Source of the DNA: DATDSR01 sp038062165
Lineage (GTDB): Bacteria > Patescibacteriota > Minisyncoccia > Phycocordibacterales > DATDSR01
DNA: 18,147 nucleotides
Assembly (NCBI GenBank): GCA_038062165.1
Contig: JBBTXQ010000015.1
Coordinates: 1-18,147, forward strand
Direction: 5' to 3'
In this document: one piece after another, positions 1-6,669 of the stretch
Layout: every line of letters starts with the position of its first letter
Numbering within the stretch: position 1 is the stretch's first letter
The notes under the pieces: generated by a model
What the model was told of the DNA's origin: nothing
The model's input: only the letters and a program-made list of their open reading frames with translations
The model's database searches: none
Program-made: the position numbers and the translations under genes

Positions 1-506
1 GGAATAAGGCGCAGAAACAGCCAAACGGAAAAGAGGGATATGAGGCCTGATAGCACAAAAACAAACGGACCAATTCGGCCGAGCAAAACGGGTAAGTACG
101 AGATTATAAATGACAAGAGTACAAAATAGAAAACACTTATGCGAAAGGATAAACTCTCGTAACGCTTCTTGAAGACTTCGTTGCCTATCAAGAGGCCAAT
201 CAAGATGAGCAAGAAGGGCCAACTGGAAGCAAGCGAACCGGAACGAGAATAGAAGATGAATAGTGCCGAGGCCAGACCACCGAAGGTAAATTGCAAAACG
301 AGCGGCAAGAACCGAGGCAACTTGCCTAGCGACAAGAGATATATTGCAAGAGCAGCGAGTAATATGTAGCCGAGTAAGATTAAGCTATCGAGCAATCTGT
401 CTATGCGCTGAAATGTGAGATTATCTACAATAAAACCAACAACTAAAGCAACAGATGAAATATGCCGCTCGTATCTTTCGAAAAATTCCTTGAACTTTCT
501 AAACAT
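1..506 (-). CDS. Multi-spanning membrane protein, DUF2914-like (cut by window edge)
   Basis: Reading down from the ATG at 506-504 the frame stays open to the window edge (168 codons), so the C-terminus is missing. It begins MFRKFKEFFERYERHISS and then shows about six hydrophobic segments, among them VALVVGFIVDNLTF, LILLGYILLAALAIYLL, GGLASALFIFY, FLLILIGLLIGNEVF and FVFVLSGLISLFSVWLF. The order of segments, the GGLxSALFxFYSRS stretch and the LIGNEVFKKRY loop resemble the membrane half of DUF2914 proteins; that assignment is from memory of the family and not tested. The function of the family is unknown. The gene starts 10 bases after the stop of the small Cys-rich gene at 517-729, so the two are probably co-transcribed. 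Confidence 0.7.
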   Translation of the reverse strand, partial: MFRKFKEFFERYERHISSVALVVGFIVDNLTFQRIDRLLDSLILLGYILLAALAIYLLSLGKLPRFLPLVLQFTFGGLASALFIFYSRSGSLASSWPFLLILIGLLIGNEVFKKRYESLSFRISVFYFVLLSFIISYLPVLLGRIGPFVFVLSGLISLFSVWLFLRLI

Positions 507-516
507 TTAACCACAT

Positions 517-729
517 TTACTTACCCACGTTTCGGCCCTTGCAGTACATACACTTAGGATTGGTGTCACCACAATACTGACACTCACTTTCGATTAGGTT
601 ACGGAAAACTGTGCCCTTAACTTCTGCATCCTTAGGAATTTCCTTATGTGATTCCTGATCAGCCAACTCAATCGATTCATCTCCCTCATCAAAAGGCAAC
701 AAAGGCTCCCTCTCATTTATTTTATCCAT
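517..729 (-). CDS. Small acidic protein with C-terminal zinc-knuckle-like Cys pairs
   Basis: A 70-residue protein. The first 50 residues are strongly acidic and look disordered. The last 22 carry four cysteines as two CxxC pairs (CQYCGDTNPKCMYCKGRN), a spacing suited to binding one zinc ion. No catalytic motif is visible and I do not recognise a named family. The ATG at 729 has no Shine-Dalgarno sequence in front, as for most genes in this window. It lies directly upstream of the DUF2914-like membrane gene and downstream of the hairpin at 755-780, so it may begin a new transcript. The residue composition and the two regular CxxC pairs make it more likely real than chance; the function is unknown. 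Confidence 0.6.
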   Translation of the reverse strand: MDKINEREPLLPFDEGDESIELADQESHKEIPKDAEVKGTVFRNLIESECQYCGDTNPKCMYCKGRNVGK

Positions 730-754
730 ACGAAAAGTTTAGCATAAACGTGAG

Positions 755-780
755 CGCCGTGAGCATTGGCGCTCACGGCG
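755..780 (-). terminator. Perfect 10-bp hairpin downstream of the GC-rich gene 807-1127
   Basis: cgccgtgagc (755-764) pairs perfectly with gctcacggcg (771-780) around a 6-base loop. It follows the stop codon of the gene at 807-1127 by about 25 bases. On the minus strand only a weak T-rich stretch follows, so it is a plausible but not ideal intrinsic terminator. The other two GC-rich genes of the window (8517-9248 and 16960-17430) also end at strong hairpins. Confidence 0.55.
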
Positions 781-806
781 ATACTTTCCCCTAGGCAAGG
801 CAACGA

Positions 807-1127
807 TCAGATCTCTTCCTCGGCGGCATCCGCGTCGCACTTGCGACACCCCGGACCCTCGACCAGTGGACAGGCACCGCAATACGGACAGTACCAGGTG
901 AAGCAAGGCACCCCTGCGATTGTGGCCACATCTTGGAATGAGTGTTGGTCCTTCTTGTGGTCTGCCGCAAGCGGGCATAGATTGCCCTCACCGTCCGAGG
1001 CTCCACAGCGAGGAATGTCGGTATCATTGCCCCACGAACCATCAAGAAGAGCGTTAAGATCTTCGGCCCCATGCGCCAGACGAAGCAGTGCCGCATAAGC
1101 GTTACCCGGTTCTCCTCGGTCCCCCAA
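807..1127 (-). CDS. GC-rich gene for a Cys-rich, zinc-ribbon-like protein (unknown function)
   Basis: A 106-residue protein read from a TTG at 1127. The start is chosen because a textbook ribosome binding site, AAGGAGG, sits 5 bases before it; the longer frame at 791-1216 lacks this and encodes implausible sequence. The C-terminal half has CPYCGACPLVEGPGCRKC, four or five cysteines in zinc-ribbon spacing, followed by an acidic tail DADAAEEEI. The middle has another Cys pair (RCGASDGEGNLC) and the segment HKKDQHSFQDV. The codons are distinctly GC-rich compared with the AT-rich neighbours. The gene is bounded by its own strong RBS and a hairpin terminator, like the DGR target gene and the gene at 16960-17430. 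I do not recognise the family. Confidence 0.65.
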   Translation of the reverse strand: MGDRGEPGNAYAALLRLAHGAEDLNALLDGSWGNDTDIPRCGASDGEGNLCPLAADHKKDQHSFQDVATIAGVPCFTWYCPYCGACPLVEGPGCRKCDADAAEEEI

Positions 1128-1132
1128 AGCGT

Positions 1133-1139
1133 CCTCCTT
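1133..1139 (-). promoter_or_regulatory. Strong Shine-Dalgarno sequence fixing a TTG start
   Basis: The minus strand reads AAGGAGG, then ACGCT, then TTG. The perfect anti-SD match and 5-base spacing decide the non-ATG start of the gene at 807-1127. Strong SD sites are otherwise seen here only before 9248 and 17430. Confidence 0.7.
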
Positions 1140-1292
1140 CGTTGTGGCTGTATCCCAACAGCCGTTCTATCGGTTATATTACCATACACGATAGTCAACA
1201 CCGAGGGCCCCGCCACTAACTATTCCGCCGCCTCTTTATTTAATATCCTGTTTCATCATATTGGAAAATGTACACGTAATACATACTCTAAT

Positions 1293-1367
1293 TGGGGTGG
1301 CTATCGGGAATCGAACCCGAATTTTTTCCTCCACAGGGAAATGTGTTACCACTACACCATAGCCACC
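1293..1367 (-). tRNA. tRNA-His(GUG)
   Basis: The minus strand folds as a full cloverleaf: acceptor GTGGCTA/TAGCCAC, anticodon stem TTTCC/GGAAA around the loop CTGTGGA with anticodon GTG, and T loop TTCGATT. A G at position -1 (1367) faces C73 (1296), the identity mark of tRNA-His, and CCA is encoded (1295-1293). Among the tRNAs of the window only this one encodes CCA. Confidence 0.93.
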
Positions 1368-1387
1368 ATTTTTAAATCTCAAAACCT

Positions 1388-1407
1388 AAAGCTCAAAGCT
1401 CAAAGTT
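1388..1407. repeat. Heptad tandem repeat (aaagctc)n
   Basis: aaagctc occurs twice and is followed by aaagtt, in the 50-base gap between tRNA-His and the cobalamin adenosyltransferase gene. It has the same 7-base period as the repeat inside ruvX at 14041-14064. Confidence 0.55.
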
Positions 1408-1423
1408 AAGAAGATGCCTAATA

Positions 1424-1951
1424 CTAACGATAAGTAGGCTTCTTTTCAACTTTGCCGGCTCGTAGTCTGGCTAGAGCATAGAGCAAACTTGAGAGTCTGT
1501 TTAAATACGCAAGGGTAAACTGACTGGGCTTACTTGCTTGCCCTGAGCTTGTCGAAAGAGTCAAGGCAACTACCCGCCGTTCGGCACGGCGCGCTACTGT
1601 GCGGGCAAAATCAAATAGCGCAGATACTTCATTCGCTCCGGACACGAAAAAGGTTTTGATGGGCACTAACATTTTCTCTATACTATTAATTTTCACTTCC
1701 ATCTTTTTTACTTTCATCTCACTTATGCGCATGTCAGCACCGGCAAGTTCGGCTTGGATGATAAATAAGTTTTGTTGAATTTCGTCAATAATCTTTTTAT
1801 CTTTTTTGGCGCGATTTTTTACAAATCCCAAAAGAGAATTAAGTTCATCGAGTGTTCCTAATGCTTCTGTCAGGGGCCCATCCTTACCAAAGCGCTCTTT
1901 GGAGCCGAAGAAATAAGTTGTGCCGTCGTCCCCTAAACCAGTAAATAACAT
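1424..1951 (-). CDS. ATP:cob(I)alamin adenosyltransferase, PduO type
   Basis: 175 residues. PduO-type enzymes move the adenosyl group of ATP to cob(I)alamin, giving coenzyme B12; they work in the cytoplasm as trimers. Family marks: the N-terminal TGLGDDGTTYFFGSKERFGKD nucleotide loop, ALGTLDELNSLLGFVK (about residues 31-46), IIDEIQQNLFIIQAELAG, FVSGANEVSALFDFARTVARRAERRVVAL and the C-terminal YLNRLSSLLYALARL helix. The residues STSSGQASKPS inside the last part are encoded by an inserted short repeat at about 1535-1559, absent from ordinary family members as I know them. The start is the ATG at 1951, which begins directly at the conserved loop. No B12 synthesis genes or B12-dependent enzyme are in the window, so the use of the product is unclear. 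Neighbours are tRNA-His and a membrane protein. Confidence 0.88.
   Translation of the reverse strand: MLFTGLGDDGTTYFFGSKERFGKDGPLTEALGTLDELNSLLGFVKNRAKKDKKIIDEIQQNLFIIQAELAGADMRISEMKVKKMEVKINSIEKMLVPIKTFFVSGANEVSALFDFARTVARRAERRVVALTLSTSSGQASKPSQFTLAYLNRLSSLLYALARLRAGKVEKKPTYR
1535..1559. repeat. Short dispersed repeat inserted in the adenosyltransferase reading frame
   Basis: The plus-strand stretch contains cctgagcttgtcgaaag, a motif I recall as a dispersed repeat in many environmental bacterial genomes. On the coding strand it is in frame and encodes STSSGQAS, placed between RRVVAL and the conserved YLNRLSS helix. Only one copy is present here, so the repeat identity rests on recall. Confidence 0.5.
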
Positions 1952-2033
1952 GCAGAGATAATAGCATTCATTTACTGGTCGGGCGACCTGAAGGGTTTAG
2001 CCCTTGCCGGTAAAAAGTGCCATTTTGTAGATC

Positions 2034-2600
2034 TTAGAGACTTCCCTCTTTCATTTTAGAATCCCGAATGAGAATAGCCACTCCGATAGCCATGGCCAAG
2101 ATTATAAAGTAGAGAGTGATTAAGACAGGCAAACTAAATGGCAAACTTTTGAACGTACCAAGCACGATAGCTGTGATCCATGAGACCATCGAGACGGCCC
2201 CGCTCGCAAACAAAGTAGCGCTTCCATTCCAAAAAGCACTTTGTGAAATGAGGGGCTCACCCGCCACAGCCCTCAACCTCCCTAAGTGATGGAAATGGAA
2301 AAATGCGCCATTTAATACGAGCACTATAACCACAATCATTTTGGTCAAGAATTTAGAAGAAGCCAGGTACTTGGCCGGATCAAGAGCGAAGAGCGCAAGT
2401 CCGGATAACACAATTACAATCACTCCGACCCAAACTAGCTTGCTCGCGAGGGCAATATAATCAACATCGCTCTGACTAAATAATCTTTTCTTGAAGGCGC
2501 CCATGAAGACGGCATCCGTGACGAATGCGGCACCCGCACCCATGACAATACCTACTATGTGCACTATTAAGAAAATAATTTTTAACGTTGCCGCGTCCAT
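2034..2600 (-). CDS. Multi-spanning membrane protein (unknown function)
   Basis: 188 residues with five or six hydrophobic helices: IIFLIVHIVGIVMGAGAAF, WVGVIVIVLSGLALFAL, MIVVIVLVLNGAFFHF, GAVSMVSWITAIVLG and VLITLYFIILAMAIGVAIL. Histidines lie inside or at the edge of helices (H14 in LIVHIVG; HFHHLGRL near the middle), a pattern seen in heme- or metal-binding membrane proteins, but a specific family is not recognised. The start at 2600 abuts the repeat arm at 2599-2612. The MFS gene ends 91 bases upstream, with the inverted repeat between them, and the gene may share its transcript. Not a recent pseudogene: the frame is intact and the hydrophobic pattern regular. Confidence 0.75.
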   Translation of the reverse strand: MDAATLKIIFLIVHIVGIVMGAGAAFVTDAVFMGAFKKRLFSQSDVDYIALASKLVWVGVIVIVLSGLALFALDPAKYLASSKFLTKMIVVIVLVLNGAFFHFHHLGRLRAVAGEPLISQSAFWNGSATLFASGAVSMVSWITAIVLGTFKSLPFSLPVLITLYFIILAMAIGVAILIRDSKMKEGSL

Positions 2601-2681
2601 CCCGTTAGAAGTTACTTACGATTATTGGTAATTGCTTTAACATATTGTATAAACATTATATTGATAGACTTCTAACGGGAT
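2599..2681. repeat. Perfect 14-bp inverted repeat between two membrane genes
   Basis: ATCCCGTTAGAAGT at 2599-2612 is the exact reverse complement of ACTTCTAACGGGAT at 2668-2681, with 55 AT-rich bases between. An 11-base copy TCTAACGGGAT lies at 3339-3349, just upstream of the MFS start, in the same orientation as the 2668 arm. The MFS gene is therefore bracketed by direct copies. It may be a small mobile or REP-like element, or a paired regulatory site. Confidence 0.6.
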
Positions 2682-2691
2682 CCATATTAGG

Positions 2692-3333
2692 TCAGGGTTT
2701 ATCAAGACTAGCCACTTCAAGTAATTCGTCGCTCGTGCGCCTATGCAAACCTCGCAATTGACGCATCGTGTGAGTATGACGATAGATTGGAATGAGCAAG
2801 AATGAACCAAGTATACCGATCGATCCAACTATTATGAATAAGGTATTGAAGCCAAAAATATCAGCAATATAAGATCCTATATAAGCCGAAACTCCAGTAC
2901 CAAGAGCCACAGCCACGTCCCACACTCCCCACTCGAAGCCTGTCTTGCCTCTATCTAAGTGATTAGTAAACAATATGCGCCAGCCGGGGATTGCCATCGA
3001 ATTAAAAACTCCAAACAGAACTTGGATAAGATAAACATGCCAAGGCAAGGTCGCGAAAACAAGTGACATGAGAGTAAGTGACATAAGAAGCGCGCCCCAG
3101 AACATGAAAAGGAATTCGTCCTTCTCGCCGTCGTGCTTATCCATCCAACGCGCCAGTGGGATAGTTGTAAGTGAACGCACAATCCAGTAGATAGCCACGG
3201 CCGTTCCCACTGTTTCAATATTAGCTCCCACAATCTGCTCGGTGATAAAAACGGCAAATATAGGCGTGAGCAACCCATAGGAAAAATATAACAAGAAGTC
3301 AGAAACAATGAGCGCCCGAATAAAAGTATTCAT
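2692..3333 (-). CDS. Half-length MFS-type transporter
   Basis: 213 residues with about six membrane helices, against roughly 400 residues and 12 helices in normal major facilitator transporters. It starts MNTFIRALIVSDFLLYFSYGLLTPIFAVFI, typical of an MFS first helix. The loop after helix 2 (IPLARWMDKHDGEKDEF) matches the family's charged motif A. The sixth helix is followed by a charged tail (YRHTHTMRQLRGLHRR), so the protein ends after one six-helix bundle. Half-length MFS proteins are, as I recall, common in CPR genomes and may dimerise. Substrate unknown. The gene sits between direct copies of TCTAACGGGAT, and tRNA-Leu(CAG) lies upstream. Confidence 0.8.
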   Translation of the reverse strand: MNTFIRALIVSDFLLYFSYGLLTPIFAVFITEQIVGANIETVGTAVAIYWIVRSLTTIPLARWMDKHDGEKDEFLFMFWGALLMSLTLMSLVFATLPWHVYLIQVLFGVFNSMAIPGWRILFTNHLDRGKTGFEWGVWDVAVALGTGVSAYIGSYIADIFGFNTLFIIVGSIGILGSFLLIPIYRHTHTMRQLRGLHRRTSDELLEVASLDKP

Positions 3334-3338
3334 ATATC

Positions 3339-3349
3339 TCTAACGGGAT
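3339..3349. repeat. Third copy of the TCTAACGGGAT repeat
   Basis: Same 11 bases and same orientation as 2671-2681, and the next bases are also nearly the same (tcat against ccat). It lies six bases upstream of the MFS start codon. Confidence 0.55.
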
Positions 3350-3422
3350 TCATTGCCAGATTATAGCAGAAAGTGTAGATTGCTTTGAGAAGGGGGGCGC
3401 AATTGCGCTCCTTTCTACTTTA

Positions 3423-3506
3423 TGGGCGCGGAGAGACTTGAACTCTCACGAGGTTACCCTCATACGCTCCTGAAGCGTACGTGTATACCAATTCCACCAC
3501 GCGCCC
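3423..3506 (-). tRNA. tRNA-Leu(CAG)
   Basis: 84 bases, class II tRNA with a long variable arm. Acceptor GGGCGCG/CGCGCCC, anticodon stem ACGC/GCGT around loop TTCAGGA with anticodon CAG, variable arm GAGGGTAACCTC, and T loop TTCAAGT. CCA is not encoded. Confidence 0.93.
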
Positions 3507-3518
3507 TGTGTATAGAGA

Positions 3519-3976
3519 TTACTGGGAGAGGAGCTTCTTGGCAATTGCTGTCACTTCTTTCTTCCAAGTTTTGCCGTCGGTGGTATCTAGTGTTATCAGT
3601 TTTGCAATCTTTAGCTTCTTGGGCACCCAGGTGCCACCGCCCTCATCCTTCCAATCGTAGTGGTGGGGAGTGCGACGCCAGAATTCGCGCAGCTTCACCA
3701 CTGCTGGCTTCTCTTTGCCCTTCCAAACACTTGATGCACCTTCATAAAATTCTCCGAGATTCCATGCGCTTATGGTCCGACCGATCAGGACATCTCTCTC
3801 GCAGAGTACGCGCAAGTACACTACACTGGCTCCATACTTTTTAGCCACTTTCCCTACCTCTGTGCGCTTGATTGCCTCAATGTGGTCAGAATTGAGCACC
3901 GGGCCATGGTGGCAGCCACAGTACTCTTGCCAGAACCCACCAGACCAATCATCCCCACCACTATTGGTTTATTCAT
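3519..3976 (-). pseudogene. Broken P-loop kinase-like gene (internal deletion with frameshift)
   Basis: Two frames together look like one kinase. The first runs from the ATG at 3976: MNKPIVVGMIGLVGSGKSTV, a perfect Walker A (GLVGSGKST), and stops at 3854 after 40 codons. The second (3899-3519, 125 more codons from the frame change) continues with VLNSDHIEAIKR, VAKKYGASVVYLRVLCERDVLIGR and KLREFWRRTPHHYDW, which resemble the back half of small AAA_33/zeta-like kinases as I remember them. In intact relatives some 50 or more residues separate Walker A from the LxSDHI strand. Here Walker A is joined to it directly and out of frame near 3899, so an internal deletion is likely. The ATG overlaps the preceding TGA (ATGA), showing the gene was once translationally coupled to 3973-4176. 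Sequencing error alone would not restore the missing part. Confidence 0.6.
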
Positions 3977-4176
3977 TTTCTGCTCTTGGAAAGGGTGGTG
4001 AGCACTCCGATGAAGTTGACTAGAAACCCTACGAAGATTGTCAGGTGAAAAGGGGTTACTAAACCCTCGGGCGTGGTAATGCCAATATCAAGGTGATGGA
4101 GGATGTCAAAGAATATCCCTATAGCTTCAATCCCCGTTCCCAACAAACTGATTTTAATGCCAGTTGTGAATTTCAT
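3973..4176 (-). CDS. Small two-helix membrane protein
   Basis: 67 residues with two hydrophobic helices, ISLLGTGIEAIGIFFDIL and LTIFVGFLVNFIGVLTTL, linked by a loop with HHLDIG and a Pro-rich turn, and a basic tail SKSRK. No family recognised. The stop TGA (3975-3973) overlaps the ATG of the kinase-like gene by four bases, which supports real translation of both. No ribosome binding site is visible. Confidence 0.6.
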   Translation of the reverse strand: MKFTTGIKISLLGTGIEAIGIFFDILHHLDIGITTPEGLVTPFHLTIFVGFLVNFIGVLTTLSKSRK

Positions 4177-4201
4177 ACAAAGATATTTCTTGGCAATACA
4201 A

Positions 4202-4402
4202 TTATGACTTGCAGGTGCAGTTGGTTTCGGCTTCAGTACAGGAAGTGCACTTGGCTACGCAATTCTCGCCAGTACAACCTATAGCCGGATCGCTGTGGTT
4301 GGGGTCGTGAGCATTGGCAGTGGCTCCACACTTATCGCACTTATAACCGTCTGCCGGACCGGAACACTTTTTGCAAAGTGCTGTTTTGTTTTCTTCGTCC
4401 AT
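4202..4402 (-). CDS. Cys-rich small protein, zinc-binding type
   Basis: 66 residues with eleven cysteines, mostly in CxxC pairs: CKKC near the N-terminus, CDKC, then CTGENCVAKCTSC and a C-terminal CTC. Histidines (AHDPNHSD) lie between. This pattern fits a protein binding two zinc ions. Similar short proteins beginning M(D/E)EEN..LCKKC are, from memory, frequent in CPR genomes, but no function is established that I know of. The start at 4402 is the only in-frame ATG at the N-terminus; no SD is seen. It is followed 25 bases later by the small membrane protein gene in the same direction. Confidence 0.72.
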   Translation of the reverse strand: MDEENKTALCKKCSGPADGYKCDKCGATANAHDPNHSDPAIGCTGENCVAKCTSCTEAETNCTCKS

Positions 4403-4452
4403 AGTTTATTTTATGAAGCTAATAACCCGGGAATTATAGCACGCCCGTCAAG

Positions 4453-5637
4453 CTAGAATGAGCAAGCGTCGTAAAGAGTGTAGCCTTCTGGGATAACCTG
4501 GCTGAAGTGATCGGGCGGCAAGCTCTCGACCGGGACGGTCTCGCTTACGAAACTTGTCTCATCCACCGTATCGCTATCAGTGTGATAGTGGAATTCGTGA
4601 ACCGGCAATAAAGTCCCCCGATCAAAGTAGGTGACAAAGAACGAGCCCCACTCTTCCTGCGAGCGCAGCGCATAGACTTCCCTACCCTCGTATGAAGTTA
4701 TTCCATCCAAGATGAAAGACCCGGCACTACTGTAAGAGTTCGGCTTTCGAGTCAGGAGGTAAATGATATGGGCGTATGGCGAAGGGTCAAGGTGGTCATC
4801 GTACACTAGGCCTAGCTCCCCACATTCGCGTCGTATCCATTTGGCGCTACGCTCGCCGGGACTCTCGAGCAAAGCCAGGTTGACGAAGGGAGAATAAGTT
4901 TCGCCGTTGATTATGTTGGTGACGTACCGGCAGTGGCCAGAATCAAGCAAATGACCTTCTTCTATCCACTCGTCCCCAGTGTCTAGATTAAGCCAAGCCT
5001 CTCGATCCTTGCAGATGTATCTGTTCCAAGGAGTTTTGGTAATTAAGTGAATGACGCCCGAGGTGGCAGTAGATGTTGATATCTCGCTCATCTCTATTTT
5101 CCTAATCCCTGCCTCATAGACATGCTCGATCTTGGGCGGCGGCTGATACCCTTCGCGATCAACGAGGCCGTCTGTCCAATAATATAATGTCCCATTTTCT
5201 CCCAATGCGAAGTAGGTGCTGCGCCCGTTCTTAATCATGGAAAATAAATCTGTGTTGAGTACCGTCGCCTCCGCGCGAAATGGGCAGAAGTTGGCCACCA
5301 CTCTGTGCTCGTCAGGTAGCGTCCGCAATGCCAAGTAATTATTACTCTCAATACTCTGTTTAACTATCTTATAATCTTCATGCCTCACAATAGCCTTGGC
5401 ACACACAGCATTACTATCAATGTCATAAGCGACATCGAGCGGTCCCGCGTCTTTAGGGAAAACATCCGTCATCCAACCTCGATCAAACAAACCATCTGCG
5501 CGGGCCAATTCAACCGTGTCATAATGCTCAGTTTTTATTTCCCCTCTGTACATAAGCTCGATGCCCGCGTACATCAAAAGCGGAACACCAACGACCAAAA
5601 TTAGCAAACCTAACCACGAAATAAACTTTTTGTCCAT
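4453..5637 (-). CDS. Membrane-anchored exported protein of unknown function
   Basis: 394 residues from the ATG at 5637 (MDKKFISWLGLLI). The frame is open ten codons further, but those (MEVQFLSRAQ) are translated tRNA-Leu sequence and are not taken as coding. One helix at about residues 7-27 (WLGLLILVVGVPLLMYAGIEL) is an uncleaved signal anchor; the rest is hydrophilic and probably outside the cell. The large domain is rich in Asp, Glu, Tyr and Trp and contains six cysteines (NAVCAK, NFCPF, YICKD, GHCRY, RECGE, DACSF), an even number compatible with disulfides. No enzyme motif or known repeat is visible. It begins three bases after tRNA-Leu(GAG), so it may be transcribed through the tRNA. Confidence 0.75.
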   Translation of the reverse strand: MDKKFISWLGLLILVVGVPLLMYAGIELMYRGEIKTEHYDTVELARADGLFDRGWMTDVFPKDAGPLDVAYDIDSNAVCAKAIVRHEDYKIVKQSIESNNYLALRTLPDEHRVVANFCPFRAEATVLNTDLFSMIKNGRSTYFALGENGTLYYWTDGLVDREGYQPPPKIEHVYEAGIRKIEMSEISTSTATSGVIHLITKTPWNRYICKDREAWLNLDTGDEWIEEGHLLDSGHCRYVTNIINGETYSPFVNLALLESPGERSAKWIRRECGELGLVYDDHLDPSPYAHIIYLLTRKPNSYSSAGSFILDGITSYEGREVYALRSQEEWGSFFVTYFDRGTLLPVHEFHYHTDSDTVDETSFVSETVPVESLPPDHFSQVIPEGYTLYDACSF

Positions 5638-5640
5638 TTG

Positions 5641-5723
5641 TGCGCGCGAGAGGAATTGCACCTCCACGTCCTTACGGACACCAGCCCCTCAAGCTGGCGC
5701 GTCTGCTGTTTCGCCACGCGCGC
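5641..5723 (-). tRNA. tRNA-Leu(GAG)
   Basis: 83-base class II tRNA. Acceptor GCGCGCG/CGCGCGC with A73 at 5641, anticodon stem GCCAGC/GCTGGT around loop TTGAGGG with anticodon GAG, long variable arm GTCCGTAAGGAC, and T loop TTGCAATT-like TGCAATT. CCA is not encoded. The hicA stop lies five bases upstream, so the toxin-antitoxin pair is wedged between rplS and this tRNA. Confidence 0.9.
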
Positions 5724-5728
5724 GTGTG

Positions 5729-5956
5729 CTATTTGTAACGCAATTTGTTGAAATCTGCAACAGTCAATATTGCATCTCGCAAAATTTTACGTAACAAGCC
5801 TTTGCTCACAATCTTGTAGTCTGGAACCGTTACTGACCGACGGCCGAGACAGAACATGCGAATGTGACTACTCTCTCGACGGATCACAACATACCCACAT
5901 TTCTCCAAAGTTTTCACTATCTCCTTTCCAGATAGAGCTGGCAATTTATCTACCAT
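5729..5956 (-). CDS. hicA: HicA-family mRNA interferase toxin
   Basis: 75 residues. HicA toxins are small double-stranded-RNA-binding-fold ribonucleases that cut mRNA and are blocked by HicB. Seen here: the N-terminal LPALSGKEIVKTLEKCGYVV helix and strand, the catalytic-histidine motif RRESSHIRMF (His at about 32), then SVTVPDYKIVSKGLLRKILRDA, all in family order and at normal length. The reading frame is intact and the active-site His present, so it is probably functional. The start at 5956 lies three bases after the hicB stop, in one operon with rplS and hicB; the antitoxin comes first. Confidence 0.9.
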   Translation of the reverse strand: MVDKLPALSGKEIVKTLEKCGYVVIRRESSHIRMFCLGRRSVTVPDYKIVSKGLLRKILRDAILTVADFNKLRYK

Positions 5957-5959
5957 AGC

Positions 5960-6193
5960 TTAGACAGATATGGTGTGGAGGCTCAACTCTTGGGGATTAT
6001 ATGAGCTGTAAACTTGACGATTCGAATCATCCTTAAGAATCATTTTTATAACCGCTCGAATATTTTTTAGCGCCTCATCAAGGGTTTTACCCTGGGCATA
6101 GCACCCTTCAAAAAGGGGACATTCTACGACATAGAAATTGTCTTCGTCTTTCTCGACAATCAATGGAACCTTATGGTTAGAGAATTTACTCAT
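5960..6193 (-). CDS. hicB: HicB-family antitoxin
   Basis: 77 residues forming the partial RNase-H-like HicB fold: HKVPLIVEKDEDNFYVVECP, then LFEGCYAQGKTLDEALKNI, the typical GCxxxGxTxxEAxxNI signature, then the helix RAVIKMILKD. The usual C-terminal DNA-binding domain (RHH or HTH) is absent, so self-repression of the operon by HicB alone is doubtful. The gene starts five bases after the rplS stop and has no promoter or RBS of its own that I can see, suggesting it is transcribed with rplS. Confidence 0.88.
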   Translation of the reverse strand: MSKFSNHKVPLIVEKDEDNFYVVECPLFEGCYAQGKTLDEALKNIRAVIKMILKDDSNRQVYSSYNPQELSLHTISV

Positions 6194-6198
6194 TTGTT

Positions 6199-6654
6199 TT
6201 ATGTTAACGATTCGGCGGCAACATCAGCACTTTCAGTTGGTGTAACTTCTGGTTCTGGCGCGACAACTACCGCCATCCTCTCTTGCTTCATTTTCTTCGA
6301 AACTTCCTTGGCCGCTTTCTTGCGTATATAATATAATTTTGCGCGTCTGGCCTTGCCACGGCTGACAACTTCGATTTTAGAAATGTTAGGCGAATATAGT
6401 GGGAAAATCTTCTCCACCCCCACACCCGATGTCACCTTGCGCACGGTGAAAGTACCCCCAATCTCACCACCATGTTTGCGAGCAAGCACTAGCCCCTCGA
6501 AGACTTGCTCGCGTGTGCGCGACTGCTTCTCCATCTTCTTATCAGCCTTCTTCTTCTCCACCCGCTCAACAATAAGTTGGGTCACACGCACAATATCTCC
6601 GGGCCGCAGATCAAGCCCTTTGCGCTCATTCATCTTAACTGGACTCATTATCAT
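6199..6654 (-). CDS. rplS: 50S ribosomal protein bL19
   Basis: About 151 residues. bL19 lies at the 30S-50S interface of the ribosome. Family motifs are clear: LRPGDIVRVTQLI, QVFEGLVLARKHGGEIGG, TFTVRKVTSGVGVEKIFPLY, SPNISKIEVV and RGKARRAKLYYIRKK. There is a lysine-rich insertion (EKKKADKKMEKQSRTRE) before QVFEG and an Ala/Glu-rich C-terminal tail, so it is longer than the 115-120 residues typical of the family. The exact start is open: ATG at 6654 (MIMSPVKM) or 6648 (MSPVKM). The DGR reverse transcriptase stops only 15 bases upstream, so this essential gene may receive transcription from the DGR. Confidence 0.95.
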   Translation of the reverse strand: MIMSPVKMNERKGLDLRPGDIVRVTQLIVERVEKKKADKKMEKQSRTREQVFEGLVLARKHGGEIGGTFTVRKVTSGVGVEKIFPLYSPNISKIEVVSRGKARRAKLYYIRKKAAKEVSKKMKQERMAVVVAPEPEVTPTESADVAAESLT

Positions 6655-6669
6655 AACCCTGTGAGGTTA

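Noticed and set aside
791..1216. 141-residue frame overlapping the gene at 807-1127
   Set aside because: Arg/Thr-rich implausible sequence and no RBS, while the 106-residue frame has a perfect SD and a zinc-ribbon pattern.
5638..5667. Start of the anchored protein at 5667 (MEVQFLSRAQ)
   Set aside because: These codons are the 3' end of tRNA-Leu(GAG); the signal anchor begins naturally at the ATG at 5637.
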